From: Deltaproteobacteria bacterium
GTDB taxonomy: Bacteria > Desulfobacterota > Desulfobacteria > Desulfobacterales > Desulfosarcinaceae
DNA length: 46,537 nt
Direction of reading: 5' to 3'
NCBI GenBank assembly: GCA_021824175.1
Contig: JAKALP010000039.1
Location: 1 to 46,537, forward strand
The first letter of the stretch is position 1. Each line of letters starts with the position of its first letter. Shown here piece by piece: positions 1 to 9,594 of this stretch. A program made the position numbers and the translations under genes. The notes below the pieces were generated by a model. It worked only from the letters and a program-made list of their open reading frames with translations, was not told where the DNA came from and ran no database searches.

Positions 1-98
1 TTTGTTCGAAACACGATGGTTGCCAAATTTGGAATCGAAAAATCAATTTTTGTTTGAAATACATTTTATATCAAATGGTTATACAGTATAAAGAAAAG

Positions 99-910
99 TT
101 AACCGGACAGCAGTGTATTTGCATATATCAGGTTATTGCGTATTATAGTCGCAGCGCGATTAATATTGATTCCATAGCTGGAATTCGCCTCAATTATATT
201 TTGCGAGACTATCGCGCGGGTGGCACCTGATAGTTCTATACCGTGGCTGTTTCCTGTTATACGGTTGTTCTGTATTACCGAACCGTCGCTATCTACAGCC
301 TCAATACCATAAACTTTACCATCACCCATAATAGTGAAACCTGAAATTTTGGCGGAGTGCACTCCTACAACAGAAACCACATGAGCTGTCCCAGGTCCAT
401 GTATAGTCGTCAGCTCATGACCTTGACCGACCACACTAACATCACTTTTAAGTCTTATATTCTCCGTGTACGTCCAGCTGCTACAATTACCGTATCCCCC
501 TTGTCGGCAGAACGAATACCTTGGTTGATGGATTGAAATGGAGATAGCATACTACCGTCACCATTAACATCGCTCCCCGTAGCAGCATTTACATAAATTT
601 TATCGAATACATTAAACTCGGGCTCCAAGGCAATGCCAGTAACCGTCATATCTTGTTCCACCCACTGCCACTCTTCATTTCCATTTGAATTTAGTTTAGC
701 TAAGCCGCCGCTGAATCCTACCCAAACACCACCATCGACATGATCGGCTTCTATGCTTTGGAAAAAAGGATATCCGCCGCTGATATTGACGACGGCTTCA
801 CCAGACATCAGTATTTTGGCCAACCGTCTTTCTTCAGCGACCCAAACACCTCCACTAGTCTGGTCAGCTGAGACATGAGATACTTCCCAAAACCCGATCG
901 GATGAGCCAT
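99..910 (-). pseudogene. Broken beta-propeller / DUF1565-parallel beta-helix protein (frameshift near 472)
   Basis: Two minus-strand reading frames belong to one gene. The upstream part (910 to 455) has two propeller-like blades, each with a GGVWV...LAK core, then a segment starting IYVNAATGSD and running to DTVIVAAG, typical of the DUF1565 start of secreted right-handed beta-helix proteins. It then runs into a stop at 455. The downstream part (434 to 99) continues in another frame with NosD-like helix coils (ITGNSHGIEL, IIEANSSYGI). Restoring one base between 472 and 473 would read AAGTYTENI and join the two frames, so a single-base deletion is the simplest explanation. The gene also lacks a signal peptide, has too few blades and ends early at 99, so it looks like a decaying remnant. 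A sequencing error at 472 cannot be excluded. Local base composition is more AT-rich than the rest of the window. Confidence 0.7.
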
Positions 911-994
911 AAAAAAGGGGGGGAATCGCCGCTCAGACTTTTTCTTTCACTCAATCACAGATAATTCGAAGAGCGGCGCAAACTCCGCGAACCC

Positions 995-2086
995 TCAATG
1001 AGATGGAATCATCTTGGTGATATCGATTGCTTCAAAGGCGTCAGCGTGCACATTATTTAATTCTTCGATTAATACTTCGAGCTTTTCGCTGGTCCAACCG
1101 TCATGGTGTTGGCCAGTGACAAACATATCACTGCCGGTGTCAGCTACGACCACGCCGTACTTTTTCATGGCGCGCAGAATCTTCTGGGTGGGGGCGGAAA
1201 AGCCTGAAATCTCGTAACCTTCCTTCAGGCGCAGACGCTGGCCCATGAGAGGATAACGCGCGTCATCGCCGCCCCGGCCGTCGCTGTGAGTGGCCGGCCA
1301 AACATAACCATTCCGGATGGTGCTCAGGGTGATGCGAAAGGCGTGGTTGATTTCGCCGCTACCAAATACTTCGTCATAGCGCACCAGGCCCGGTAGAATA
1401 GCCAATCCCGAAGCGTCGGCGCTGGTCCAGCCATCGGGGCGCACTTCGTTTTGGTCCAGGTGCCAGATGGCGCCGCTGCCGCCGAACCAGTGGCCGCCGC
1501 TGTCTTTTTCGGCCGCGAATATTTCATAGAGAATACAGGTTCCCTGCTGTAAGAGAAGTATATGCTGATCGCTGCCGCCCTCGATGGAGGGATTGGCGGG
1601 AATGGGGTAGCAGCCGATGGTCGGATCGTTGCCCGGATTGCACGAACTGCTGCCCATGTCGCACTCGTCATAGTAGTCAAAGGTGATGGGCACCAGGGGC
1701 TGATTGGCCGGTATCACATCGAAAGGAATACCGATGTCACTACCCTCCCATTCAGTCCCGAAATCAGGGTGCAAACGAGTACCGGCGCCGATGCTGGAAA
1801 TATAGGCTGCGGAATTGGGGTGCACCGGATATTGGGCCGGATCATCGATGGCCGTATTCCAGAAATTGTCGTCCGGGAAAATCTGGCAGTCAGCGATGCG
1901 TGGCGCGTTCGCTCCGCTGCTGCTGGAACTGCTACTGCTGGTACTGCTGCCGCTGCTGGAGGTCGAACCGCTTGAGCTCTGAGAAGTCCCTGAGGTGCCT
2001 GACCCGCCAGAACCACAGCCGATAAAAAGCATCGCCAAAGCAATAAACGGAATCATCCTGAAAACCCGTGCAAATCGTGCCAGCAT
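995..2086 (-). CDS. Secreted lipoprotein of unknown function with poly-Ser linker
   Basis: 363 residues. A hydrophobic signal segment ends in LFIGC (about residue 24), a probable lipobox with an unusual Phe at -3, so the protein is probably a lipid-anchored envelope lipoprotein. Residues 25-60 are a Ser/Gly/Thr low-complexity linker. The folded part begins RIADCQIFPDDNFWNT and contains several Cys, Asp and Trp residues; I recall similar uncharacterised secreted bacterial proteins but can name no family or activity. An SD (AAGGAG, 6 bases before ATG) supports the start. It begins 12 bases after the stop of the upstream phosphoesterase gene, which carries the same linker type, so the two are probably co-transcribed and exported together. 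Confidence 0.8.
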   Translation of the reverse strand: MLARFARVFRMIPFIALAMLFIGCGSGGSGTSGTSQSSSGSTSSSGSSTSSSSSSSSGANAPRIADCQIFPDDNFWNTAIDDPAQYPVHPNSAAYISSIGAGTRLHPDFGTEWEGSDIGIPFDVIPANQPLVPITFDYYDECDMGSSSCNPGNDPTIGCYPIPANPSIEGGSDQHILLLQQGTCILYEIFAAEKDSGGHWFGGSGAIWHLDQNEVRPDGWTSADASGLAILPGLVRYDEVFGSGEINHAFRITLSTIRNGYVWPATHSDGRGGDDARYPLMGQRLRLKEGYEISGFSAPTQKILRAMKKYGVVVADTGSDMFVTGQHHDGWTSEKLEVLIEELNNVHADAFEAIDITKMIPSH

Positions 2087-2098
2087 GATGGTCTCCTT

Positions 2099-3382
2099 TT
2101 ATTCCAGATGGAATTCATCCACGGGGTTAGCGCCTTGGCTCACACCCAGGCTGAATACCTGGCCGCCAACGGCATTACCGTTGACCGTGATTTTCAAAAA
2201 AGTGGTCATCTGTTCTTCGTAGCTGGTGCTGCCATAGCTGGCCCATTGGCCGGCGGTCGCCGCCGCCAAATCAAAATCCTGGGCCGGTCCTTCGCCTGCA
2301 TATCCGCCGCCGGGGCCGACAGTGATACACACCGTGCCCTCGGCATCATTGCGGGCGCTGTCCTTAACTGGATAAGTGCGAAGATAGAAATGGTTGTGGC
2401 CGTTGAAGTGGATCTTGACATGGTAGCTTTCCAGCAAGGCCCGCAACTGAGGCGCTCCGGCCGTTGGTTGATGATCACCGCTGCCCAATAACACCGCATG
2501 GGAGAAGACAAAGATATGTTCGTAGCGGCTGGTGGCATACTCCAACTGGCGGTGCAACCAATCAAATTGAGCCACATTGTAACACGAATCGTTGCGCACG
2601 GCATCATGAACCAATGAAGGGTCGGAGCAGTAAGCCCCACAGTCAGCATAGCCCGGATGAGTATTGCAGGACATCATTCCGTAGTAATCGTCGTTCTCCC
2701 GCAGTACAATGAAATAGCTGTTCTTGTAAGCAAATGAGTAGTAAAACTCCCGGGCGTAAGCGGAACTGCCTTGCGCGAGGGCGCACATATCCCCTGCATA
2801 ATCATGGTTGATGAAATCAGCGGGGGTCAATGGCAACAGGAACTGGCAAAAGCCCTGGCCGCAGGGATCGGGATACCAGTAATCGCCCCAGTTATTGTCA
2901 TGATTGCCGATAACCGGGAAGTAGGATGACGCCAATCCAGGTACTGGCGCGCGTTCTTTGATGGGGGCCAGCATTTGGGCCATATTGCCATTGGGGATGG
3001 AGCCGTCATCCGAGCACGGCCCCGCGCCGATGGCCGTCACGGGATCACTACCGAAGCACAGGGCCTTGTCGCCATCCACCGTATAACCATCGATGATGTC
3101 GCCGGTCTGGACATAAAAGGCAATGCCCGGCTCAGCCGCCATGGCCGTTACGTTGTTGCGCACCCGCAGATTGCGGCTGCAATCACCGCTGTTTAAATCA
3201 CCGAAGACAATAAAAGAAAAAGCATCAGCCGGAGAACTGCCGCCGGAGCTGCCGCTGCCCGAGCTGCTGCTGGAACTGCTTACACTGTTCGAAGCGCTGC
3301 CGCCGCTCCCGCAGCCGGCGCATACGGTTGCAAGAAAGAAAAAGGCTATCAATAAAGTTGCCAAAAAGGATCTATCTTGCAT
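2099..3382 (-). CDS. Calcineurin-like metallophosphoesterase lipoprotein
   Basis: 427 residues from the ATG at 3382. This start is preferred over an upstream in-frame one at 3505 because it opens a clean signal peptide (MQDRSFLATLL...) with lipobox VCAGC and has a GAAAGG ribosome site. After a poly-Ser linker comes a metallophosphoesterase fold with FGDLN, QTGDIIDG, GNHDNN, a His in FSHAVLLG and a final GHNHFY, the usual two-metal ligand set. Such enzymes hydrolyse phosphomonoesters or diesters; the substrate is unknown. The location is periplasmic or surface, lipid-anchored. It contains many Cys (CGQGFC, CGAYC), consistent with disulfides in an exported protein. It is the first gene of a probable two-gene unit with the lipoprotein at 995-2086. 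Confidence 0.88.
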   Translation of the reverse strand: MQDRSFLATLLIAFFFLATVCAGCGSGGSASNSVSSSSSSSGSGSSGGSSPADAFSFIVFGDLNSGDCSRNLRVRNNVTAMAAEPGIAFYVQTGDIIDGYTVDGDKALCFGSDPVTAIGAGPCSDDGSIPNGNMAQMLAPIKERAPVPGLASSYFPVIGNHDNNWGDYWYPDPCGQGFCQFLLPLTPADFINHDYAGDMCALAQGSSAYAREFYYSFAYKNSYFIVLRENDDYYGMMSCNTHPGYADCGAYCSDPSLVHDAVRNDSCYNVAQFDWLHRQLEYATSRYEHIFVFSHAVLLGSGDHQPTAGAPQLRALLESYHVKIHFNGHNHFYLRTYPVKDSARNDAEGTVCITVGPGGGYAGEGPAQDFDLAAATAGQWASYGSTSYEEQMTTFLKITVNGNAVGGQVFSLGVSQGANPVDEFHLE

Positions 3383-3615
3383 GCAAATACGACCTTTCAA
3401 AACAGTATGATTGAATCCAAGCGAATTCCGTTGGACCAGATGCTTCAAAATACCTTCAACCTCATACCCTGCTCGTTCTACCCCTGCTCTCTGCTTATTG
3501 CGCAAAAATTGTGCACGCCTGGCACCTTTTTGTTACTCTGGCCGTATGATCCGAAATACACACGTTGGCGAAGCTGGTGCGCCGCGCCAATATTTTCACA
3601 GCTTATTGGTTCAAT

Positions 3616-4623
3616 CTAAAAGCGCCAGCCCCAGTAATGCAGGAAGCGTGCAAAGTCCCACATATCCGAATCGTGTCGGCGCCAGGGTTTGAGACTGGTA
3701 TAGAAGGGATTGTCCGTGATGGCCGGATCAGCGTAATCCTTATCCGAGCCCACGAAGAGGTCCAGGCTGATCAGGCTCAAAAAGATCATCTCGAAAGGTT
3801 TGATGGAACCTTTGACGTGCCCTTCGCGCCACCCTTGATCGTAGTAAAAACTGGTGGTGCCCTGGGGCGACGGCAGTTGTTCCAGCGCCGCCATGGGTTC
3901 GACAGTCATGGCAATGGGAATATATCGGTCGTTGGTGATTTGACGCGCCGGAACCACTGCAAGGCTCATCACTCGATGCACGCCCGGCCTCAGATCGACG
4001 ATCAAGACCGGATCTTCGAGACCGTTGTAGTTCAGCTGCGAAGGCAACCGTTCACCATATACAGATTGAATCTGGCTGACATCCCATCCCTCGGGCCGCA
4101 GCCCGGCGGGGATCAAATCAGTGGGCACAAACGCTTTGTAACAGCCACAAGTATGCACCGTGGTCACCAGCAGCGGCCGATTGTCTGCATCCAGAGTAAC
4201 CACCACTATGAGCCCGCCATTGTCGCCGGCCGTGAGGTTGAAGGGGGTTAAGCTGTAAGGCACCTTGGGGAAATGAACCCGGTAGATCAAATTGGTATAT
4301 GTGGCTTTCTCGGTAGTAAATGTACGCCGAAGGAAGTAAACCGTGGGCCGGGCGGTATCGATCCACACTTCGTCGGCATGCTCCGGCACACCGTCAGCCG
4401 TGGGCCGGCCGATGCGGTTGTACTCATCCGCATAGCCATGGGCCACAAAGGCTGGCGCCCATTGCCGGATGAGCGAGTCTGAGGTGGTGACCACCGTATA
4501 AATAGCCGGACGTGGTTCTTCAGGCAGAGCAAACTGGTGCGCACACCCCAGACAGAGCAAAACCCAGATGGCCGTCATGCTCCGTTTCAGGTATGTCCAT
4601 AGGGGCCTGTAATGGGAATTCAT
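3616..4623 (-). CDS. Lipoprotein of unknown function
   Basis: 335 residues. The N-terminal hydrophobic stretch ends in LCLGC (lipobox), so this is a predicted lipoprotein. AAGGAG lies 9 bases before the ATG. The mature part shows no motif I can assign to an enzyme. It is rich in Tyr, Pro and Thr and has a central THTCGCYKAF segment with two close Cys. It is not tightly linked to its neighbours: about 230 bases separate it from the phosphoesterase downstream and about 120 bases from the methyltransferase upstream. I do not recognise the family. Confidence 0.75.
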   Translation of the reverse strand: MNSHYRPLWTYLKRSMTAIWVLLCLGCAHQFALPEEPRPAIYTVVTTSDSLIRQWAPAFVAHGYADEYNRIGRPTADGVPEHADEVWIDTARPTVYFLRRTFTTEKATYTNLIYRVHFPKVPYSLTPFNLTAGDNGGLIVVVTLDADNRPLLVTTVHTCGCYKAFVPTDLIPAGLRPEGWDVSQIQSVYGERLPSQLNYNGLEDPVLIVDLRPGVHRVMSLAVVPARQITNDRYIPIAMTVEPMAALEQLPSPQGTTSFYYDQGWREGHVKGSIKPFEMIFLSLISLDLFVGSDKDYADPAITDNPFYTSLKPWRRHDSDMWDFARFLHYWGWRF

Positions 4624-4659
4624 GGCAATATTCTCCTTGACCCTGGGGGTTGTCCGCAG

Positions 4660-4693
4660 CCCAACTTAAAAAAGTCTTTTGGCCAAATTCCTT
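4660..4693. repeat. Half copy of dispersed AAAAAAG-TCTTTTGG repeat
   Basis: The stretch CTTAAAAAAGTCTTTTGGCC matches the left arm and centre of the hairpin repeats at 10419-10469, 32306-32355 and 41088-41139, but the right arm is missing. It lies between the methyltransferase and the lipoprotein gene. Confidence 0.45.
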
Positions 4694-4742
4694 GTTGTGG
4701 GATGACGCTGTCGAGCAACGGGTTAGGTCTACACTTCTTCTG

Positions 4743-5363
4743 TTATTGCCGCCGTTTTTGCAGCACGCCCAGGGTCCGCGTCATGGGCAAAGCCTCAAAC
4801 TGTCTGGAGGCCAGCGCCATCTGATAGATCTGGTAAGGGGCTTGGCCGCCCTGGGAAGGGTCAGGGAAGAGATCGTGGATCAAAAGATAACCGCCGGGCA
4901 GTATGTGTTTTGCCCAGCATTCATAATCGGTTTTGACGGTTTCATAGGCGTGCCCGCCGTCGATGAAGAGCAGGCCAAGGGGCGTGGCCCAGGCCTTGGC
5001 GGTCACGGCCGAGGGCGCCACGATGGGAACTACGGCGGATTCCAGATTCGCCATCTTCAACGTCCGGCGAAAATGGATAAAGGTATCCACGCTAAAGGAG
5101 CGCGGATCGAATAACGAAGGATCGAAATACTCCTCGCCGGGCTGTTGTTCTTCGGAGCCACGATGGTGATCGATGGAGAAGAGAATGGCGCCTTTCTCCC
5201 GGCAGGCAGTTCCCAGATAGAGGGCCGATTTGCCGCAGTAGCTGCCGATTTCCAGACATGGCCCCAACGGCGCGGCCAGACAAGCCATCTCATAGAGCCT
5301 TTGTCCTTCTTCGGGATCGAGGAAGCCTTTAATCAGATTGGCTAAAGAATAATCTATGGTCAT
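4743..5363 (-). CDS. Class I SAM-dependent methyltransferase
   Basis: 206 residues from the ATG at 5363. In-frame alternatives at 5378 (ATG) and 5384 (TTG) lack a ribosome site, whereas GGGAAAG lies 6 bases before 5363. The glycine-rich SAM motif is LEIGSYCGKSALYLG, followed by an acidic residue in FSIDHH and motif-IV-like LLFIDGGHAYETVKTD and GGYLLIHD, typical of the Methyltransf_24 group often seen near sugar or polysaccharide genes. The substrate is not predictable. Adjacent genes encode lipoproteins, so an envelope role is possible but unproven. Confidence 0.85.
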   Translation of the reverse strand: MTIDYSLANLIKGFLDPEEGQRLYEMACLAAPLGPCLEIGSYCGKSALYLGTACREKGAILFSIDHHRGSEEQQPGEEYFDPSLFDPRSFSVDTFIHFRRTLKMANLESAVVPIVAPSAVTAKAWATPLGLLFIDGGHAYETVKTDYECWAKHILPGGYLLIHDLFPDPSQGGQAPYQIYQMALASRQFEALPMTRTLGVLQKRRQ

Positions 5364-5392
5364 TGGGTACTTTCCCATGATCAATATTCAAT

Positions 5393-5592
5393 AAGGCATA
5401 AAGGCACAAAGGGACTAAGGGGCTAAGGGACAAAATAGAAGCGATTTTTCATGGCCTGTTGCAATCAGAAAAATCATCGAATCCAGAACCTCGGCCACCC
5501 GTGGACTAAAAAGAGTAAATTGCATTGCCTTTGCTTCTCTGTGCCATTAAACTTTGTGCCTTTGCGCCTTTGTGCCTTTGTGCCTTGTGCCT
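5393..5592. repeat. Inverted tandem octamer repeat (AAGGCACAAAGG / CCTTTGTGCC arms)
   Basis: This is the 280-base gap between ftsK and the methyltransferase. The left arm (5393-5430) has degenerate GGCACAAAGG and GGGACTAAGG units. The right arm (5551-5592) is a period-8 array of TTTGTGCC with one TTTGCGCC variant. The arms are complementary in the opposite order, so the transcript could fold into a long imperfect hairpin. No gene is seen in the gap. Confidence 0.7.
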
Positions 5593-5643
5593 GTGGTGAA
5601 ACAATACGTCATCGTAATTACAACCGTGTGTACTAAGCAAACG

Positions 5644-7815
5644 TTACGGTAGATCTTCCAAGTTACGCACCAACACTTCCCGCGGTTTGACGCCATCGGA
5701 AGGTCCCACCACGCCTTCTTTTTCCATGACCTCCACAATGCGCGCGGCCCGGTTGTAACCGATGCGCAAATGGCGCTGGATCATGGAGATAGAGGCCTGG
5801 CCGGTGCGGGCCACCAGGGCCACGGCATCATCATAGCGCTCGTCATACTCTCGCTCTTCTTCTTCGCCCCTTTCTTCCTCGGCGGGCGCTTCGACCACGG
5901 CCAGATCATAATCGGGCTTTTGCTGCTTCTTCAAAAATTCAATGATACGGGCCAGCTCCGATTCGGAGATATAGGCGCCGTGGATGCGTTGCAGCCGTCC
6001 GGTGCCTGGGGGCAGGAAAAGCATATCGCCCATGCCCAACAGATTTTCGGCGCCATTGGCGTCGATAATGGTGCGCGAGTCGGTCTTGGACGATACCTGA
6101 AACGTCAGACGCGTGGGGAAGTTGGCTTTAATGATACCGGTGAGCACATCCACCGAAGGCCGTTGGGTGGCTAATATCAAATGAATGCCGGCTGCGCGGG
6201 CCATCTGGGCCAGGCGGGTCAGGGCCACTTCCACATCCCGGGAGGCCACCATCATGAGGTCCGCCAATTCGTCGATGATGATCACGATATAGGGCAGCGG
6301 TTTGGCGGGAGCAATATTACTTCCCTCGGCGTCGCCCTCTTTGGCTTTGGGTTCCTGCTCTAATTTCTGATTGTACTGGCTGATGTGGCGGGCCTTCTTC
6401 TCAGAGAGCAGGGCGTAGCGCCGCTCCATCTCCCGCACGGCCCAGAACAGGGCATTGGTGGCTTTTTTGGCGTCGGTGACCACCGGTGTAATCAAATGGG
6501 GGATGCCGTCATAGGCTGACAGCTCGATGCGTTTGGGGTCTACCATGATCAGTTTGACTTCTTCGGGTGTGGCTTTGTAGAGAAAACTGCAGATCATGGT
6601 GTTCAAGGCCACGCTTTTACCCGCGCCGGTGGCGCCGGCGATGAGCAAATGGGGCATTTTATCCATGGCCGCGACCACGGGATTGCCCACGATATCTTTT
6701 CCCAAACACAGGGTCAGCTTGGATTTAGACTTTTCAAAAACGCCGGAAGCCACGATCTCCTTGAAACGCACGGTTTCGCGGTCAGTATTGGGCACCTCGA
6801 TGCCAATGGCGGCCTTGCCCGGTATGGGCGCTTCGATGCGCACGCTGATGGCCCGCAGGGCCAGGGCCAGATCATCGGAGAGATTGACGATCTTATTAAT
6901 CTTGATACCTGGCGCAGGCGCATACTCATAAGTGGTGATCACCGGGCCAGGGGTGACGGCCACCACCTGCCCCCGCACGCCAAAATCTTCCAATTTTTTT
7001 TCCAGCAATTTGGATTGGGCCAGCAGATTATCTTCATTGACCGATACCGGCCGTTGTTCCGGGTCTTCCAGGAAATCCACCGTCGGTAGTTGAAATCCAC
7101 TGCCCTCGCGCATGAAGTCAAAGAGCTGCTGCTGGGGCGGAGCCGGCTTCTTAGCGGCCCTTACCAGGGGGGCTTTGATTTCAATTTCCTGGGGCGGTGC
7201 CTCGGCCTTGGCTTTGATGGTTTGGACCCGTTTCTGGGCCTTCACATGCCGTTCGCGCCGTTTGACTAAAGTGGTGTTGACGCGGTCCGCCACCACCGAG
7301 AAGTAGTACCGGCAACGCTGGTAGAAGGCCACCAGCGAAAAACCGGTGGTCATGATAAATCCGATCAGCCAGCACAAGCCGGCAATGATCAGGCCGCCGC
7401 CGAAATTGGCATAGCGCACCAACAAATCTTTCAAGGGCAGACCAATAATCCCGCCGGAAGAAAAACGGTTCCCAAACAACTCATAGGTGTCTTGTTTGAA
7501 CGCCAGCAGGCAGCCGGTGGTAATTAACAGCAAAAATCCGCCGATGGCCAGACTGGCCATCTTTTGCCGTGACTGGGCGCTGAAAAAGTGAATGCTGGCC
7601 AAAAGCAGCAATATGGGCAGCCAAAATGCGCCCAATCCGAAAAGCCCCACAAGGATGCCGGCCGTGTGCGCGCCGATCTTGCCAAAGAGATTGAGCGTGG
7701 CGGTGTTCCCGCCCACGCTGTGGATGGAAGGGTCCGCGTGATGATAAGAGAGCAAGCTGATCAAAGTAAAGATGACCAGAAAGAAAAGAAGTATACCTAT
7801 AATTTCCTTACGCAT
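5644..7815 (-). CDS. ftsK: DNA translocase FtsK/SpoIIIE
   Basis: 723 residues from the ATG at 7815. A GTG six codons earlier overlaps the GAGGAG ribosome site and is rejected. FtsK pumps double-stranded DNA through the closing septum and activates XerCD at dif. Residues 5-155 contain about four membrane segments, followed by a basic linker, then the RecA-like motor with Walker A GATGAGKSV, Walker B IIIIDELADLMM and LILATQRPSVDVLTGIIKAN. A C-terminal gamma winged helix (QASISMIQRHLRIGYNRAAR) recognises KOPS-type sites. The length is that of a short-linker FtsK. It lies 129 bases downstream of the RNase J gene. Confidence 0.96.
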   Translation of the reverse strand: MRKEIIGILLFFLVIFTLISLLSYHHADPSIHSVGGNTATLNLFGKIGAHTAGILVGLFGLGAFWLPILLLLASIHFFSAQSRQKMASLAIGGFLLLITTGCLLAFKQDTYELFGNRFSSGGIIGLPLKDLLVRYANFGGGLIIAGLCWLIGFIMTTGFSLVAFYQRCRYYFSVVADRVNTTLVKRRERHVKAQKRVQTIKAKAEAPPQEIEIKAPLVRAAKKPAPPQQQLFDFMREGSGFQLPTVDFLEDPEQRPVSVNEDNLLAQSKLLEKKLEDFGVRGQVVAVTPGPVITTYEYAPAPGIKINKIVNLSDDLALALRAISVRIEAPIPGKAAIGIEVPNTDRETVRFKEIVASGVFEKSKSKLTLCLGKDIVGNPVVAAMDKMPHLLIAGATGAGKSVALNTMICSFLYKATPEEVKLIMVDPKRIELSAYDGIPHLITPVVTDAKKATNALFWAVREMERRYALLSEKKARHISQYNQKLEQEPKAKEGDAEGSNIAPAKPLPYIVIIIDELADLMMVASRDVEVALTRLAQMARAAGIHLILATQRPSVDVLTGIIKANFPTRLTFQVSSKTDSRTIIDANGAENLLGMGDMLFLPPGTGRLQRIHGAYISESELARIIEFLKKQQKPDYDLAVVEAPAEEERGEEEEREYDERYDDAVALVARTGQASISMIQRHLRIGYNRAARIVEVMEKEGVVGPSDGVKPREVLVRNLEDLP

Positions 7816-7838
7816 GGCCGTTTTACTCCTCACCCCGA

Positions 7839-7860
7839 CCCTCTCCCCGAGGGGAGAGGG
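7839..7860. repeat. Perfect 10-bp palindromic repeat
   Basis: CCCTCTCCCC, a 2-base spacer and GGGGAGAGGG form a perfect inverted repeat just upstream of the ftsK ribosome site. A related half (CTCCCTCTCCCCGTTGGGG) occurs at 46392-46410, suggesting a dispersed element. There is no U tract, so a terminator is not clear. Confidence 0.6.
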
Positions 7861-7944
7861 AGCACTTGCTCGTGAGACCGATGGTATAAACGGTATATTG
7901 GCATATTCCGCTGCCCTTAGGCCTTTAGTCTTCTACCTTCTACT

Positions 7945-9594
7945 TTATACTTCCAGAATAAACGGCATGATCACCGGCCGGCGTCCGATGGTGAAGAAAA
8001 AGTATTGCTTAAGAGCGGTTTGTATCCGGGTTCGGATCACTTCGGCGCGGTCCGGTGTCTCGGGCGGCACATCTTCCACGATCTCCAAAATTACACATTG
8101 GGCGTCATCGAGCAGATGCCCGGTTTCAGTTTCAAAGACAAAGCCCTTGGAGACTACATCAGGCCCGTAGATAATCACACCGGTCTCTTCATCAAAGGCC
8201 ATATTCACCACCACCATGCCCTCTTCGGACAGCATGCGGCGCTCCTTGAGCACGCTTCGGCCCACGTCGCCAATGCCTTTGCCGTCGATCATCAATCGCC
8301 CGGTGAAGACCTGGTCGGCAATGCTAGCACCGTCCGGCCCGAAGGTGATGATCTGGCCGTTTTGGGCCAATAAGATATTCTCCTTGGCAATGCCTTCGGA
8401 TTCGGCCAGGCGGGCGTGCTGCACCAGGTGCCGGTACTCGCCGTGGATGGGAATGAAGTATTTGGGCCGGGTCAGGCGCATCATTAATTTCAGTTCTTCC
8501 TGGAAGGCATGACCCGAGACGTGCACCTTGGCGATTTTTTCGTACACCACGTTGGCGCCATTGCGGAATAGATCATTGATGATGTTGGTGATGGCCTTTT
8601 CATTGCCGGGGATGAACTTGGAAGACAAGATGACGGTATCGTCGGCCTTGATTTTGATTTGACGATGGTTGCCGGCGGCCATGCGCGCCAGGGCCGACAT
8701 GGGTTCGCCTTGACTGCCGGTGGTGACGATGATGATCTCGTCGTCCGAATACTGATTGACCTGGTCGATGTCGATCTCCATCATGGGTGGAATGTACAAA
8801 TAGCCAAGCTGCCGGGCGATATTGACCGACACCTCGATGCTGTGGCCGTTGAAAAGAATCTTGCGATCGGCCTTGAGGGCGATATCCACGATCTGTTGAA
8901 TGCGGCCGATATTGGATGCAAACAAGGCGATGATGATGCGCCCGTTGCACCGCTGGGAGATGGCGGAGAGCGATTCACCGATATCGCAATCCGAGATGGT
9001 ATAGCCGCTGCTCTCCACGTTGGTGGAATCGGATAGCAAGGCCAGCACCCCTTCTTCGCCATAACGGGCAAAGCTGTTCACATCCGTGGCCATGCCAGCG
9101 ATGCATGTATCGCTGAGTTTGAAATCGCCGGTATGGATAATCGTCCCGTAAGGCGTGCGCATGGCGATGCCGACACCGTCCACCACGCTGTGATTGACGC
9201 GGATGAACTCCAGATCAATGGCGCCGATTTTAAGGGTTTCCCGGGGATGGACCGCGTGCAGGGCGGTATTGGAGAGCAGATCGAACTCTTCCAGCTTGTG
9301 CTGGGCCAATCCCAGCGTAAACGGGGTGCCGAACACTGGCGCCCGCACATCCTTGAGCAGATACGGCAATGCACCGATGTGATCTTCGTGGGCATGGGTC
9401 AGGACGATGCCGGCGATTTTTTTAGCGTTCTGCTTGAGGTAGCTCATGTCCGGGATCACATAATCGACTCCCAGCATGTAATCCTCTGGGAACATCAGGC
9501 CCACATCGATGACGAACATGGTGTCCTGGTATTCCACGGCCATCATGTTCATCCCGATTTCGCCCAGTCCGCCCAAAGGAATCAGCTTAAGCAC
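7945..9594 (-). CDS. rnj: Ribonuclease J
   Basis: 549 residues from a GTG at 9594. The next upstream start would extend it with a non-homologous GC-rich leader, and GGAAGGGGG lies 5 bases before the GTG. Metallo-beta-lactamase/beta-CASP RNase with N-terminal LGGLGEIGMN, the zinc motif HAHEDH (67-72), HTGDFKLSD, a beta-CASP segment with TTGSQGEPMSAL, and the later HVSGHA and PIHGEYRHL motifs. RNase J combines endonuclease and 5'-3' exonuclease activity in mRNA decay and rRNA maturation. The start overlaps the end of plsC by 8 bases, so translation is probably coupled. RNase J is typical of Firmicutes and Desulfobacterota rather than enteric bacteria. Confidence 0.95.
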   Translation of the reverse strand: MLKLIPLGGLGEIGMNMMAVEYQDTMFVIDVGLMFPEDYMLGVDYVIPDMSYLKQNAKKIAGIVLTHAHEDHIGALPYLLKDVRAPVFGTPFTLGLAQHKLEEFDLLSNTALHAVHPRETLKIGAIDLEFIRVNHSVVDGVGIAMRTPYGTIIHTGDFKLSDTCIAGMATDVNSFARYGEEGVLALLSDSTNVESSGYTISDCDIGESLSAISQRCNGRIIIALFASNIGRIQQIVDIALKADRKILFNGHSIEVSVNIARQLGYLYIPPMMEIDIDQVNQYSDDEIIIVTTGSQGEPMSALARMAAGNHRQIKIKADDTVILSSKFIPGNEKAITNIINDLFRNGANVVYEKIAKVHVSGHAFQEELKLMMRLTRPKYFIPIHGEYRHLVQHARLAESEGIAKENILLAQNGQIITFGPDGASIADQVFTGRLMIDGKGIGDVGRSVLKERRMLSEEGMVVVNMAFDEETGVIIYGPDVVSKGFVFETETGHLLDDAQCVILEIVEDVPPETPDRAEVIRTRIQTALKQYFFFTIGRRPVIMPFILEV

